Assembly (NCBI RefSeq): GCF_000297095.1
Contig: NZ_AEEA01000070.1
Span: forward strand, 1-47,964
DNA: 47,964 bases
Direction: 5' to 3'
Origin: Treponema primitia ZAS-1
GTDB taxonomy: Bacteria > Spirochaetota > Spirochaetia > Treponematales > Breznakiellaceae
Translations under genes and position numbers: made by a program
Shown here: piece by piece, positions 33,900 through 43,023 of the stretch
How positions within the stretch are numbered: the stretch's first letter is position 1
How the letters are laid out: each line of letters begins with the position of its first letter
The notes under the pieces: model-generated
What the model was told of the DNA's origin: nothing
Databases searched by the model: none
Seen by the model: the letters and a program-made list of their open reading frames with translations, nothing else

Positions 33900-34985
33900 T
33901 TGGAAAAGAAAACACCCCTTTACCAATGGCACGAATCTCACGGCGGCAGGATAGTTCCCTTTGCGGGGTACCTTCTCCCGGTACAATACGAAACGGGGGT
34001 AATCGCCGAGCATAACGCGGTCCGCGAAAAAGCGGGTCTCTTCGACGTGTCCCACATGGGCGAATTTGTCATCCGGGGCAAGGATGCACTTTCCAATCTT
34101 CAACGTATCTTTACCAACGACTTTACAAACATGACAAAAGGCCGGGTCCGTTATACTCCGATGTGCAATGAATCCGGCGGAGTCATCGACGACATGGTGG
34201 TCTGCAAGATGGAAGAGGAACGTTACTTGCTCGTGGTTAACGCCGCAAACCGCGACAAGGACGCCGCCTGGATCAAGGGACACCTGGAAGGCAGCGCCAG
34301 CTTCGAGGACATTTCCGAAACCCTTGCCCAGATCGCCATTCAAGGCCCCGCTTCCCCGCTAATACTCAGCGCCATCTCGAAAACCATCCCGGAAAAATAC
34401 TATACCCTGGTTGAGAACGGCGAAGCTGCGGGAATCCCCTGTATCATCTCCCGGACGGGCTATACCGGCGAAACCGGTTTTGAGCTTTACTGCAAACCAG
34501 CGGATGCAGAAAAACTGTGGGATAAACTTTTGGAAGCGGGTAAGAATGACGGGCTTATCCCCTGCGGCCTCGGAGCGCGGGACACCCTGCGGCTTGAGGC
34601 ATCGATGCCCCTCTACGGCCATGAAATGGATGACACCGTTACTCCCTTTGAGGCCGGCCTTTCTTCTGCGGTACGGATGGACAAGCCGGACTTTATCGGA
34701 AAGGCTGCCCTCACCGGGAAAGAGAAGCCCCCCCGGACCCGGGTAGGGCTCAGGATAACCGGGCGGGGCATAGCCAGGGAGGGAGCGCTTATCCTGTACC
34801 AGGGTAAAACGATAGGCAAGACCAGTTCGGGCAACTTCTGCCCCTTTCTGAAGGAAGCCTATGCTATGGCGTTGGTGGATTCTTCAATCACCAAACCCGG
34901 AACCCCTGTTGGGGTCGATGTGCGAAACAGAATCATTGAAGCGGAGATATGTACCCTTCCCTTTTATAAAAAGGGACAAAATTAA
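33900..34985 (+). CDS. gcvT: Glycine cleavage system T protein (aminomethyltransferase)
   Basis: This 361-residue T protein moves the methylene group from the H-protein arm to tetrahydrofolate, releasing ammonia. Recognisable parts are TPLYQWHESHGGRIVPFAGYLLPVQY, AGLFDVSHMGEF, ISRTGYTGETGFELY and the C-terminal PFYKKG. The start is a TTG at 33900, because AAGGAGG sits 6 nt before it and homology begins at once; an ATG-like frame extension to 33855 lies inside the riboswitch platform. First gene of gcvT-gcvH-gcvPA-gcvPB. The methylene-THF made can enter the acetogenic methyl branch. Confidence 0.95.
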   Translation: MEKKTPLYQWHESHGGRIVPFAGYLLPVQYETGVIAEHNAVREKAGLFDVSHMGEFVIRGKDALSNLQRIFTNDFTNMTKGRVRYTPMCNESGGVIDDMVVCKMEEERYLLVVNAANRDKDAAWIKGHLEGSASFEDISETLAQIAIQGPASPLILSAISKTIPEKYYTLVENGEAAGIPCIISRTGYTGETGFELYCKPADAEKLWDKLLEAGKNDGLIPCGLGARDTLRLEASMPLYGHEMDDTVTPFEAGLSSAVRMDKPDFIGKAALTGKEKPPRTRVGLRITGRGIAREGALILYQGKTIGKTSSGNFCPFLKEAYAMALVDSSITKPGTPVGVDVRNRIIEAEICTLPFYKKGQN

Positions 34986-35003
34986 TATGAATGGAGAAAT
35001 GCT

Positions 35004-35375
35004 ATGAATTTTCCTGCGAACCTTAAGTATACGAAGTCCCATGAATGGGTAAAGAATCTGGACGGGGGAATCGTCGAGATCGGAATTACCGATTATGCGC
35101 AGAAGGAATTGGGGGATATCGTCTATGTCGAACTCCCCCAGATCGGAGACGCGCTAAAGGCGGATGCTTCCTTTGCCAACATAGAATCGGTAAAAATCGT
35201 ATCGGAAATTTTTAGTCCCATCACGGGAACCGTAAAAGAAATAAACGCGGCCCTTAATGATGCCCCCGATTCGATAAACAAATCACCCTATGACGCATGG
35301 CTCATCCGTGCCGAAGGGAAAATCCCCGAGGGAAAACTTCTCACCGCAGAAGAATACCAAGCCCAGCTTTCTTAA
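35004..35375 (+). CDS. gcvH: Glycine cleavage system H protein
   Basis: The 123-residue lipoyl carrier has its lipoylation lysine at K64 in ANIESVKIVSEIFSPITG and the N-terminal LKYTKSHEWV. Length is normal. It begins 18 nt after gcvT with GGAG 7 nt before the ATG and shuttles the aminomethyl group between the P and T proteins. Confidence 0.96.
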   Translation: MNFPANLKYTKSHEWVKNLDGGIVEIGITDYAQKELGDIVYVELPQIGDALKADASFANIESVKIVSEIFSPITGTVKEINAALNDAPDSINKSPYDAWLIRAEGKIPEGKLLTAEEYQAQLS

Positions 35376-35384
35376 GGAGCAATC

Positions 35385-36707
35385 ATGGGTACCTATATAC
35401 CGCATACGGAAACCGACAAAAAAGAAATGCTCGCAGCCATGGGCCGCAAATCGACGGAAGAACTATTCGCTGCAATCCCAAAAAATATGCTGATCCGGGA
35501 ACTTTCCCTTCCTCCGGGTATGTCGGAAATGGAAACCTCCCGTAAACTAAAGGCAATAGCTGGAGAAAACCATGTCTTCCAAAAAATCTTCCAGGGAGCC
35601 GGCGCTTACCGTCACTATATCCCCGGGGCGGTCAAACGGATCGTCTCCAATGAAACTTTTATCACCGCCTACACCCCCTATCAGGCGGAGATAAGCCAGG
35701 GCATACTGCAGTCGATATTTGAGTACCAGACCATGATCTGCTGCCTCACCGGCATGGATGTCTCCAACGCCTCGGTTTACGACGGGGCCAGCGCCGCTGC
35801 AGAGGCGGTGAATATGTGCCGGGATAGGGATCGACAGTCTGTCTATGTTTCCGCCGCCGCCCACCCCCAGGTAATAGAAACCATACGGACCTACTGCGAA
35901 GGCTATGGCATACCGGTAACCCTGACGCCCGTCGGCCAGGATGGCAAGACCGATCTCAACGCCCTGGAAAAACTTATGGGCGTGACAAAAACAGCCGCCT
36001 GCTTCTACCTCCAGAACCCAAATTTTTTCGGCCTTATTGAAGACACTCCGCGATGCGCAGAAATAGTGCATGCCGCAGGATCTCTCCTCATAGCCGGAGT
36101 TAATCCCATATCCCTCGGCCTGCTGGAAAGCCCCGGCGTTCTCGGCGCCGATATTGCCGTGGGCGAAGGCCAGCCCCTGGGTATGCCCCTGGCATTCGGC
36201 GGCCCCTACCTGGGCTTCATGGCCTGTAAATCCCCCCATTTACGCAGGCTCCCCGGCAGAATCGTCGGCGAAACCGTGGACACAAAGGGTGAACGAGCCT
36301 TCGTGCTCACCCTCCAGGCCCGGGAACAGCACATCCGGCGGGAAAAGGCTTCGAGCAACGTCTGTTCCAACGAAGCCCATTGCGCCCTTACTGCGGCGGT
36401 TTACCTTTCGGTGATGGGTGAGCAGGGCTTTGCGGAACTTAGCCTTCAATGCCATTCCAAAGCGGTATACGCCGCGGAGCAAATTTCCGCACTGCCGGGG
36501 TTCTCCCTTGAGTACAAGGGCGAGTTCTTTAACGAATTTGTCACCGCCTGTCCCGATGCGGGAAAAACCCTTGCCGCATTGGAAAAACGGGACATACTCG
36601 GCGGTTATCCCCTGTCAAACAAACGTATCCTCTGGTGCGTCACCGAACTCAACACAAAAGAAGAAATAGATGAGCTGGTAGAAATTCTGAAGGAAGGCGC
36701 CTTATGA
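35385..36707 (+). CDS. gcvPA: Glycine dehydrogenase (decarboxylating) subunit 1
   Basis: The 440-residue N-terminal half of the P protein (two-subunit form), starting MGTYIPHTETDKKEML and carrying GAYRHYIPGAVKRI, TPYQAEISQGILQSIFEYQTM and ASVYDGASAAAEA. AAGGAG precedes the ATG by 7 nt. Its end overlaps gcvPB by 4 nt, ensuring equal synthesis of the two subunits. Confidence 0.95.
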   Translation: MGTYIPHTETDKKEMLAAMGRKSTEELFAAIPKNMLIRELSLPPGMSEMETSRKLKAIAGENHVFQKIFQGAGAYRHYIPGAVKRIVSNETFITAYTPYQAEISQGILQSIFEYQTMICCLTGMDVSNASVYDGASAAAEAVNMCRDRDRQSVYVSAAAHPQVIETIRTYCEGYGIPVTLTPVGQDGKTDLNALEKLMGVTKTAACFYLQNPNFFGLIEDTPRCAEIVHAAGSLLIAGVNPISLGLLESPGVLGADIAVGEGQPLGMPLAFGGPYLGFMACKSPHLRRLPGRIVGETVDTKGERAFVLTLQAREQHIRREKASSNVCSNEAHCALTAAVYLSVMGEQGFAELSLQCHSKAVYAAEQISALPGFSLEYKGEFFNEFVTACPDAGKTLAALEKRDILGGYPLSNKRILWCVTELNTKEEIDELVEILKEGAL

Positions 36708-38125
36708 AATTAATATTCGAAAAGAGCAAACAAGGACGAGGATGTTCTATCCTCCCTCCCTGCGATGTACCGGAACATACCGTGTCATCCAGGGTAGCAA
36801 GAAAAATCCCCGCAGCCCTTCCAAGCCTGGACGAAAACGAAATTTCCCGGCATTATAGCGAACTTGCAAAACGCTCCTTTGGGGTGAACGATGGTTTTTA
36901 TCCCCTGGGTTCCTGTACCATGAAGTATAACCCCAAGATTAACGAAGAACTTGCGGGCCTTCCGGGCTTCACCGATATCCACCCTCTGCAGCCGGCTAAC
37001 ACCATACAGGGCTGCCTTAAGGTTCTGGACATTGCCGCAGCATATCTGAGGGAAATTACCGGTATGGACGCCATGAGTTTTCAGCCTGCAGCCGGCGCCC
37101 ACGGAGAGTTGACGGGACTCCTCTTAATCAAGGCGTATCACAAAAGCCGCGGCGATACGGCGAGAACCAAGATTATCATCCCCGACAGCGCCCATGGCAC
37201 CAACCCCGCCAGTGCGGCCATGGCGGGCTTCCAGGTATTGAACATAGCTTCCGGGAGTGACGGATGCGTGGATTTGACGGTCCTCAGAAATGCTGTGGGA
37301 CCGGATACCGCGGGGCTCATGCTCACCAATCCTAATACGGTGGGCATCTTCGATCCCAATATACTTGATATTACCCGGATCATCCATGAGGCCGGGGGGC
37401 TTAACTATTACGATGGGGCAAACCTCAACGCAATCATGGGTATAGTCCGGCCCGGGGATATGGGTTTCGATGCGGTCCACCTCAACCTGCACAAATCCTT
37501 TTCTACCCCCCACGGCGGCGGCGGTCCCGGTTCCGGGGCGGTGGGATGTAAACAAAACCTTGTCCCCTTCCTGCCCCTTGCAGGCCCGGGCCTCGATGGC
37601 GGCGCAACGGAAAGCCCCCAAAGCATAGGAAGGGTGCGGGCCTTCTGCGGTAATTTCCTGGTAATAGTAAAAGCGGCGGCTTACCTCCTCACCCTGGGAA
37701 AGGAAAACATACCCGAAGTGGCGCGGAATGCGGTACTCAATGCCAACTACATGATGGAACGCATTAAGACAAAACTCCCGGCAGCCTACAGCGGTCCTTG
37801 CATGCACGAATTTGTATTATCTTTGGAAGAATTGAAGAAATCCCACAACGTTTCTGCGCTGGACTTTGCCAAGGCGATTCAGGACAAGGGTATGCATCCG
37901 CCGACAATATACTTCCCCCTGATCGTTCACGAAGCTCTGATGGTGGAACCCACCGAAACGGAATCCCGGGAAACCCTGGACGAAGCGGCGGACATCCTTA
38001 TCTCCCTCTTCAATCAGGCCCAACTCGATCCCGAAAGCTTCAACGCAGCGCCCTTCACCACGGTTATCGGACGTCCGGATGAAGCAAGAGCAGCGAGACA
38101 GCCGGTGGTACGATTCAAGGTTTGA
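36704..38125 (+). CDS. gcvPB: Glycine dehydrogenase (decarboxylating) subunit 2
   Basis: The 473-residue PLP-binding half of the P protein. It decarboxylates glycine and loads the remainder on the H protein. The cofactor lysine is K264 in NLHKSFSTPHGGGGPG. Other blocks are FYPLGSCTMKYNP, DSAHGTNPASAAMAGF and TNPNTVGIFD. Its stop codon overlaps the -35 box of a promoter for the next gene. No dihydrolipoamide dehydrogenase (L protein) gene is in the operon. Confidence 0.95.
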   Translation: MKLIFEKSKQGRGCSILPPCDVPEHTVSSRVARKIPAALPSLDENEISRHYSELAKRSFGVNDGFYPLGSCTMKYNPKINEELAGLPGFTDIHPLQPANTIQGCLKVLDIAAAYLREITGMDAMSFQPAAGAHGELTGLLLIKAYHKSRGDTARTKIIIPDSAHGTNPASAAMAGFQVLNIASGSDGCVDLTVLRNAVGPDTAGLMLTNPNTVGIFDPNILDITRIIHEAGGLNYYDGANLNAIMGIVRPGDMGFDAVHLNLHKSFSTPHGGGGPGSGAVGCKQNLVPFLPLAGPGLDGGATESPQSIGRVRAFCGNFLVIVKAAAYLLTLGKENIPEVARNAVLNANYMMERIKTKLPAAYSGPCMHEFVLSLEELKKSHNVSALDFAKAIQDKGMHPPTIYFPLIVHEALMVEPTETESRETLDEAADILISLFNQAQLDPESFNAAPFTTVIGRPDEARAARQPVVRFKV

Positions 38126-38150
38126 CTTTTTTTCAGGAATTCCGTATTTT
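38122..38150 (+). promoter_or_regulatory. Promoter overlapping the gcvPB stop codon
   Basis: TTGACT (38122-38127) contains the gcvPB TGA; after 17 nt comes TATTTT (38145-38150). It allows the following gene to be expressed independently of glycine control. Confidence 0.5.
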
Positions 38151-38199
38151 GTTATTGAACAGTTATTTGTTGCATTACATCTTAGAGGAGTACAAAAAA

Positions 38200-39012
38200 A
38201 TGATGGGAGGACAAAAGGCCCCGCTGGCCTTCACCACGATAAATCTACACGTCGGAACGATACGCATTTACGATTTTGATGGAATACGGCTTCACGCCTA
38301 TGATACGAAGGATCCCTTTGGTGACGAAAGTTATCTTTTTGAAACCGAACATGAACTCATCGGCCTGGAATCACCCATGTTCCTGAACAATCTGACAGAA
38401 TATGCGGATTACGTTAATTCCCTGGGCAAGCCCCTGAACCATTTCATTATGGCCTACCATCCCGGAGGGAGCAATGCCTTTATCTACTGCCGGACATACG
38501 CAACGGAGACCACCAAAAAATCAATATCCGAAGGCGGTTCCATAAAGACGCTGATCGACAATTTTTCTGCGGCCTTTGGGAATCATCTAAACCCGTATAT
38601 TCCGGCTATCACAAATATTATTAAAGCTGGCAGGATAACTATCGGCGATATTGAATTTGTCGTAAAGGACACCAAGGAAAGTTTCGATCTTGAAATCCCC
38701 GCCATCAACGCAGTTTATACCCACATGGTTGGCAACAGGGTTCATAACATTCTGGAAAGCCCGGAACAAATAGACGCCATGATAGGGCAGATGAATGATT
38801 ATACAAAGAAAAAGCCCAGCCTTATCCTCACTACCCATGATATCCCCGCAACGGTAGAAGTAGCCGCAGAAAAAGCAACATACCTTAAAACAATAAAGGA
38901 ACTGGCCTTAAGGTCCAAAGATAAGACTAGCTTCGTCGAACAGGCAAGCGCTACTTTTCCGGAGTACGACGGAAGGGATTATCTCAAGATGAGCGCCGCC
39001 GCTTTGTTTTAA
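38200..39012 (+). CDS. Metallo-beta-lactamase-like protein without a canonical metal motif
   Basis: A 270-residue soluble protein. Parts such as HELIGLESPMFLNNLTEYADYVNSLGKPLNHFIMAYHPGGSNAF follow the layout of metallo-beta-lactamase-fold proteins, with the strand LNHFIMAYHPGGSN where HxHxDH normally is. That motif is absent, so metal binding is doubtful. Late His residues (THMVGNRVHN, TTHDIP) remain. I do not know its function. The ATG at 38200 has AGAGGAG 9 nt upstream; a longer frame to 38122 reads through the promoter and is rejected. It is convergent with the end of the acs cluster. Confidence 0.6.
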   Translation: MMGGQKAPLAFTTINLHVGTIRIYDFDGIRLHAYDTKDPFGDESYLFETEHELIGLESPMFLNNLTEYADYVNSLGKPLNHFIMAYHPGGSNAFIYCRTYATETTKKSISEGGSIKTLIDNFSAAFGNHLNPYIPAITNIIKAGRITIGDIEFVVKDTKESFDLEIPAINAVYTHMVGNRVHNILESPEQIDAMIGQMNDYTKKKPSLILTTHDIPATVEVAAEKATYLKTIKELALRSKDKTSFVEQASATFPEYDGRDYLKMSAAALF

Positions 39013-39043
39013 AAAAAGGCAGCCAACGTTCCCGCCGACTGCC
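39011..39043 (-). terminator. Terminator of the acs cluster
   Basis: On the minus strand GGCAGTC and GGCTGCC pair over 7 bp (one G-U) and are followed by seven T. It lies 22 nt past the stop of the CooT-like gene, the last gene of the cluster, and partly overlaps the end of the converging gene. Confidence 0.6.
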
Positions 39044-39064
39044 CATTTCTGTTTCCGTTTTTTC

Positions 39065-39526
39065 CTAGCTTATTTCCGTAAACGAAACCCGCTGGGCCAT
39101 TCCGGATGCATCGATATCAAACACCACCACGCCGTTTTTCTTCACGGTTCTGTCGCTGGTAAAACGCTCTCCCTTGTAAATCTGCGCAAGGTACGCGTCT
39201 ACGTCGTCGGTCTCGATCTCCTGAACATCCACATCCCGCATCTGGTTTCCCGAGCAGGAATTGAAGATCTCTCGGATCATCTCGTACTTCTTCATCCCCG
39301 TTTTGCCGGGAAATGCGTCGGCGGCTCTTGAAAATACCGCCGGCCGTATGGTGATGGCGTTTTTTACCAGGTCCACACTTTCCAGCTCGCCCGTAACGCT
39401 GATCTCCTGGCCCATAAGGTCCGTGAGGGTTATGGTATCCCCCGCCACCTTGATGACACTGACATATTCACAGAGCTGTTTTCTCGTACCGCCCTCGCCA
39501 AGTTCATAGGCCGTGGAAAGACACAT
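39065..39526 (-). CDS. CooT-domain nickel-binding protein with C-terminal extension
   Basis: The first about 65 residues match CooT, the small dimeric Ni-binding protein of CODH maturation: MCLSTAYE at the start with the conserved Cys2, then VSVIKVAGDTITLTDLMGQEISVTGELESVDLVKNAITI. CooT proteins are usually about 65 residues; this one has 153, with an extra, unrecognised domain of about 90 residues (FNSCSGNQMRDVDVQEIETDDVDAYLAQIY). The ATG at 39526 overlaps the stop of the His-rich gene (TGATG), a sign of translational coupling. It probably helps load nickel into CODH and/or acetyl-CoA synthase (inference). Confidence 0.75.
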   Translation of the reverse strand: MCLSTAYELGEGGTRKQLCEYVSVIKVAGDTITLTDLMGQEISVTGELESVDLVKNAITIRPAVFSRAADAFPGKTGMKKYEMIREIFNSCSGNQMRDVDVQEIETDDVDAYLAQIYKGERFTSDRTVKKNGVVVFDIDASGMAQRVSFTEIS

Positions 39527-39879
39527 CACTTACCATCCTTAATCAGGTCCAGGGCTTTGACCAGTTTTTCAGTTCCCTTTTCAAAGTCCTTCACCGCATC
39601 ATCAATGACATCAGCGGATTCATGCTGAGCCGCGTGGTAGAGATTGTGCGCCAAGTCACCCAGCTCAGCTGCGTGCTCCCGGTTGTGCTCCAGCATATAC
39701 TGCAGCAGGGTCTTGAGCTTATTCAGATCACCGCCGTGGCCGTGACTATGTTCATGGCCGTCTCCGTGTTCGTGGGGATGGTCGTGTTCATGCCCATGCT
39801 CATCCCCATGGGTATGCGGATGGCTGTGGGTGTGGTCATGATCGTGACAATGCTCGTGGTCGTGGTGATGATCTGACAT
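39526..39879 (-). CDS. His-rich metal-binding protein (CooJ-like role)
   Basis: In this 117-residue protein the first 50 residues hold 22 His in HxH and HDH patterns with Asp/Glu, plus C11. The remaining 67 residues are helical (LKTLLQYMLEHNREHAAELGDLAHNLYHAAQ), with more His. The architecture, a His-rich tail plus helical domain, recalls CooJ and other Ni chaperones or stores, although in CooJ the His tail is at the C-terminus and I see no clear homology. It begins 3 nt after acsE and overlaps the CooT-like gene by 1 nt. GGAG stands 9 nt before the ATG. Confidence 0.8.
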   Translation of the reverse strand: MSDHHHDHEHCHDHDHTHSHPHTHGDEHGHEHDHPHEHGDGHEHSHGHGGDLNKLKTLLQYMLEHNREHAAELGDLAHNLYHAAQHESADVIDDAVKDFEKGTEKLVKALDLIKDGK

Positions 39880-39882
39880 AAA

Positions 39883-40668
39883 CTATAACTCCAGGTAAGA
39901 ATCTGCGAACAGGGTTTGGTTCATGATAATGTCCGCGGACTTTATCGCTTCCATGAGCCGGAGATCGCAGGGGTTCACTATCGCTGAGGTAAGACCGTGG
40001 CTTATGGCCATGGCAACCATGGTAGAATCCATGATGGGCCGCACCGCCTTGGGCATCATGTTGGAAACATTAGAAAGCCCGCCGGTGGAGTTAAAGCCCT
40101 GTTCGGAAAGCCAGCTGATGAACTGCAGGGTCTGGATCTGCTTATCCTGCTGCCCCTTAATAACCAGGAACAGGGGATCAAACCAAAGATCCTCCGCTTC
40201 CATCCCCAGTCCAGCGCCGCGTTCCAGCATCTCCAGGCAATACCCCTGGCGCTCTTCGTTGTCCGAGGGAATCCCGGACTTTGCGCAAAGGGCAATGGCG
40301 ATGGCGTCATTGGCCGCCGCAACATCAATGTAGGAGATCCGGTCTCCGGCGTCAGCGGAGTTAACAAGGGGTTTCCCCTTGGCCCGGTTGTACACCTTAA
40401 TTCCCGCCTCAATAGCCTTCTTGTTCGCCGTATCAAGGGCGAGGGGCACATTGTCAAAATTTTCCTGGAGGAGCTTTACCCCCCAAGCCATCAGTTCTTC
40501 GCCGCCCTTTTCCGCAGGCCCGATGTTCAGGTCCAGGTAGGTGGCTCCGGCGTCCAGCTGTTCCTTGGCGCGCTTAAGAATCGGCGCGGGGTCCTTGGCA
40601 TCCATGGCCGCCTTAATCGCCGGCGAAATACAATGTATACGCTCACCAATTGCAATAAATTTTCCCAT
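39883..40668 (-). CDS. acsE: Methyl-THF:corrinoid/iron-sulfur protein methyltransferase
   Basis: The 261-residue TIM-barrel enzyme moves the methyl group from methyltetrahydrofolate to the cobalt of the corrinoid/iron-sulfur protein. Pterin-binding features are IAIGERIHCISPAI, GATYLDLNIGP, PLALDTANKKAIEAG, VNSADAGDR and TGGLSNVS. Length is as usual (about 262). It lies between the corrinoid protein genes and the nickel module in the minus-strand acs cluster. Confidence 0.95.
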   Translation of the reverse strand: MGKFIAIGERIHCISPAIKAAMDAKDPAPILKRAKEQLDAGATYLDLNIGPAEKGGEELMAWGVKLLQENFDNVPLALDTANKKAIEAGIKVYNRAKGKPLVNSADAGDRISYIDVAAANDAIAIALCAKSGIPSDNEERQGYCLEMLERGAGLGMEAEDLWFDPLFLVIKGQQDKQIQTLQFISWLSEQGFNSTGGLSNVSNMMPKAVRPIMDSTMVAMAISHGLTSAIVNPCDLRLMEAIKSADIIMNQTLFADSYLEL

Positions 40669-40695
40669 AAGTCCTATACCTCCAATAAAATTTTA

Positions 40696-42027
40696 TTAAC
40701 CCTTGAAATCCTTGAGCCACTTAACCACCCCAACCGCTTCGTTGGGCCCGACAAGGATCTTCCAGCCGGGCAGGTTTTCTTCAAGCTCACCCTTAAGGAC
40801 GGCAACCTTGCCGGGGATAAGGAGGTTACGGTTCTTCACCTGACCATCAATACCCGCTTCCTTAAAGAATTTAGAAATAGTACCGGCGGAAAATTTTCCC
40901 GCCGCCCAGGAGGTCAATACCGAATATCCCCCCGCGTCCGAGACGATGAGGTTGACAGGCACCCCGCTCCGTTCCAGTTCGCCGTTGATAACGAAGTAGG
41001 AGAGGGCAAAGTCCACGGTAATTGCACAGATGGAGTCCGCGTCCGCGCCGTTGACCGGGTAGATCTTCGGTTCCATCTTCATGGGCTTCTGGGGATCCGT
41101 GTAGATATTCTGCCTGAGGCCGTACAGGGGCAGCGCCGTGGCGTAGCTCATGTTACTCAGGATGATGATCGAGCCGTATTTCAGGGTGAACACCGAGGCC
41201 AGGGCGGTCTCCAGGTTCTCGTCCTTACCCGCCAGCTTGTGAAGATTAACGATGCTGGGATACCCAAAGCTGCGATCCTGATCCTTCAGGGCCGCCCGGC
41301 GGATCTGCACCGCATTGGCAAAGGCGTCTTTGATAGAAACGCTGCCCACGTCGATGGCCAGGTTCTTGTTACCCGCTGCTTCGATTTTCTGCACCGTCTC
41401 GTAGATAGTGTCCAGGTCCTTTCCGCCGACCCCGAGGACCACTCCGGCTTCGGCAGCAATCTTGCTAAAGGCTTCCCAGTTGGTTTCATCGGCGCCGTTG
41501 AGGAGAGGCTTTTCAGCCTTGACGATATCCAGGGCGGCCTTAGCGGCGTCCGCATCCTTCACTTCAAGGATGAGGGTCCGCCCCGCGCCCTGGGCTTTCT
41601 TTACCGTGTCCAGGAACTTAGCCTTGTCGCCGGTAAACTCCACGTTGATCAGATCCACGATCATCCGCTCACCTATGCGGTCGTAGTCGATCTCCTTGAT
41701 CTTGGGCAGCTTCTCGTCTATACAACCCTCGCACACCGCTACTGCGTAGAGGCTCTTGGACACAAATGTCTTATCGTGCCGGAAGAGTACGGTCTCGCCG
41801 CCGAGCTTGTACTGCTTGTCCCCGTTACCGATGGTCAGGGCCTTCATGGGGGGGGCCGATGCGTCGCTGAGCTGGGCCAGGGCCTCCGCCGAAATGTCCG
41901 GGCATTTATCGATGGTAATCGACCCCTGGGCAACCTTCATCGCAAAGGCCATACAGGTGGGATTGCCGCACTTCTTACAGTTTGATTTGGGCAGTAATTT
42001 AAAGATGTCTAATCCTTTAAGCGCCAT
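40696..42027 (-). CDS. acsC: Corrinoid/iron-sulfur protein, large subunit
   Basis: The 443-residue gamma subunit. An N-terminal [4Fe-4S] domain has C17, C20, C25 and C42 (NCKKCGNPTCMAFAM...KCP) and keeps the cobalt reduced. A TIM-barrel and a C-terminal corrinoid-binding domain follow. It accepts the methyl group from AcsE and passes it to acetyl-CoA synthase. AGGAGG precedes the ATG by 5 nt, 12 nt after acsD. Confidence 0.95.
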   Translation of the reverse strand: MALKGLDIFKLLPKSNCKKCGNPTCMAFAMKVAQGSITIDKCPDISAEALAQLSDASAPPMKALTIGNGDKQYKLGGETVLFRHDKTFVSKSLYAVAVCEGCIDEKLPKIKEIDYDRIGERMIVDLINVEFTGDKAKFLDTVKKAQGAGRTLILEVKDADAAKAALDIVKAEKPLLNGADETNWEAFSKIAAEAGVVLGVGGKDLDTIYETVQKIEAAGNKNLAIDVGSVSIKDAFANAVQIRRAALKDQDRSFGYPSIVNLHKLAGKDENLETALASVFTLKYGSIIILSNMSYATALPLYGLRQNIYTDPQKPMKMEPKIYPVNGADADSICAITVDFALSYFVINGELERSGVPVNLIVSDAGGYSVLTSWAAGKFSAGTISKFFKEAGIDGQVKNRNLLIPGKVAVLKGELEENLPGWKILVGPNEAVGVVKWLKDFKG

Positions 42028-42039
42028 GTCTTCCTCCTT

Positions 42040-43002
42040 TTATACCAGTTCCGCAATAAGTTTTGAAACTGCGGCAACCGATGCGGGATGGCGCAGAATA
42101 ACGGCGTTAGAGCCGGCGGCAAGGGCCGCTGAGGCGGTAGCTATTTCCATGGCGATGCCCCGCTGTTCCTGGGGTCCCCAGCCGGCGGGAGCTTCCGCTT
42201 CACTCTTAAACGATTCACCAACGCTCCAGGTCTGTTCACCCACCGGGGTGATAATAGGCATTTGGAGCTTGTCGTCGTTCTGGGTCAGGGCGGCCAGTTT
42301 TATCCGGTCCATGGTACTCACCACGTACTCAAAGCCGTAACCCGCAGCGGCGGAACCTACATTCATGGTCATGCTCTCGTTCTTGATCCCCAGTTGGGAG
42401 ATCAGTACGTTAAGCTGCTTGGCCAGGTTGATATCCACCGCAGATTCTGCGGAGATCTTCTGTCCGTAAGCCTGGACCGCGCCAACGGCGATGGCCTTGT
42501 GGTTATCTTCCTTGGCGGACATGAGGAGCACATTTTTCCCCTGAAGGGCGTCGGCGATCTTCACAAAAAGCTGGCTGTCCTTCTCCGTATTTTTACTGCC
42601 CTGGATCACCAGGGGGAGCGTTATTGCGTCGGCCACTTCCTTGCAGAGGGCAACGCAGTCTTCAATAGACTTGTTGGCTCCGTTGGGGTCGGCGCTTTCA
42701 AGGGACAGGCTGATAAAGCTTGCGCCGGGAATCGTACAGGCCTTTTTCGCCACATCGGCGATTTTCTCAGCCCCTTCGTAAAACTTACCCAGCTCAGGCA
42801 GATCCCGGTTCGGCCCAAGATCGGAAACTTCCACCCCCACCTTAGGAGGATTCTTGATCTTCTCGTCAAAACTGTAGAAGGGGAGTACATTTTCACCCCC
42901 CAGAGTAACAGCCTTATCCCCGGCGCCAATCACCACTTCTTTGATGGTGGCCGGAAACTTTTGCGGAACGCGTTTAAATGGCATAACACCTCTCCTTTCC
43001 AT
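42040..43002 (-). CDS. acsD: Corrinoid/iron-sulfur protein, small subunit
   Basis: The 320-residue delta subunit, a TIM barrel that pairs with AcsC (opening FKRVPQKFPATIKEVVIGAGDKAVTLGGENVLPFYSFD). It is the first gene after a strong terminator-like hairpin that separates it from acsB. AAGGAG stands 8 nt before the ATG. Confidence 0.94.
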   Translation of the reverse strand: MERRGVMPFKRVPQKFPATIKEVVIGAGDKAVTLGGENVLPFYSFDEKIKNPPKVGVEVSDLGPNRDLPELGKFYEGAEKIADVAKKACTIPGASFISLSLESADPNGANKSIEDCVALCKEVADAITLPLVIQGSKNTEKDSQLFVKIADALQGKNVLLMSAKEDNHKAIAVGAVQAYGQKISAESAVDINLAKQLNVLISQLGIKNESMTMNVGSAAAGYGFEYVVSTMDRIKLAALTQNDDKLQMPIITPVGEQTWSVGESFKSEAEAPAGWGPQEQRGIAMEIATASAALAAGSNAVILRHPASVAAVSKLIAELV

Positions 43003-43023
43003 TTAATTTTACTATGCACAGTC

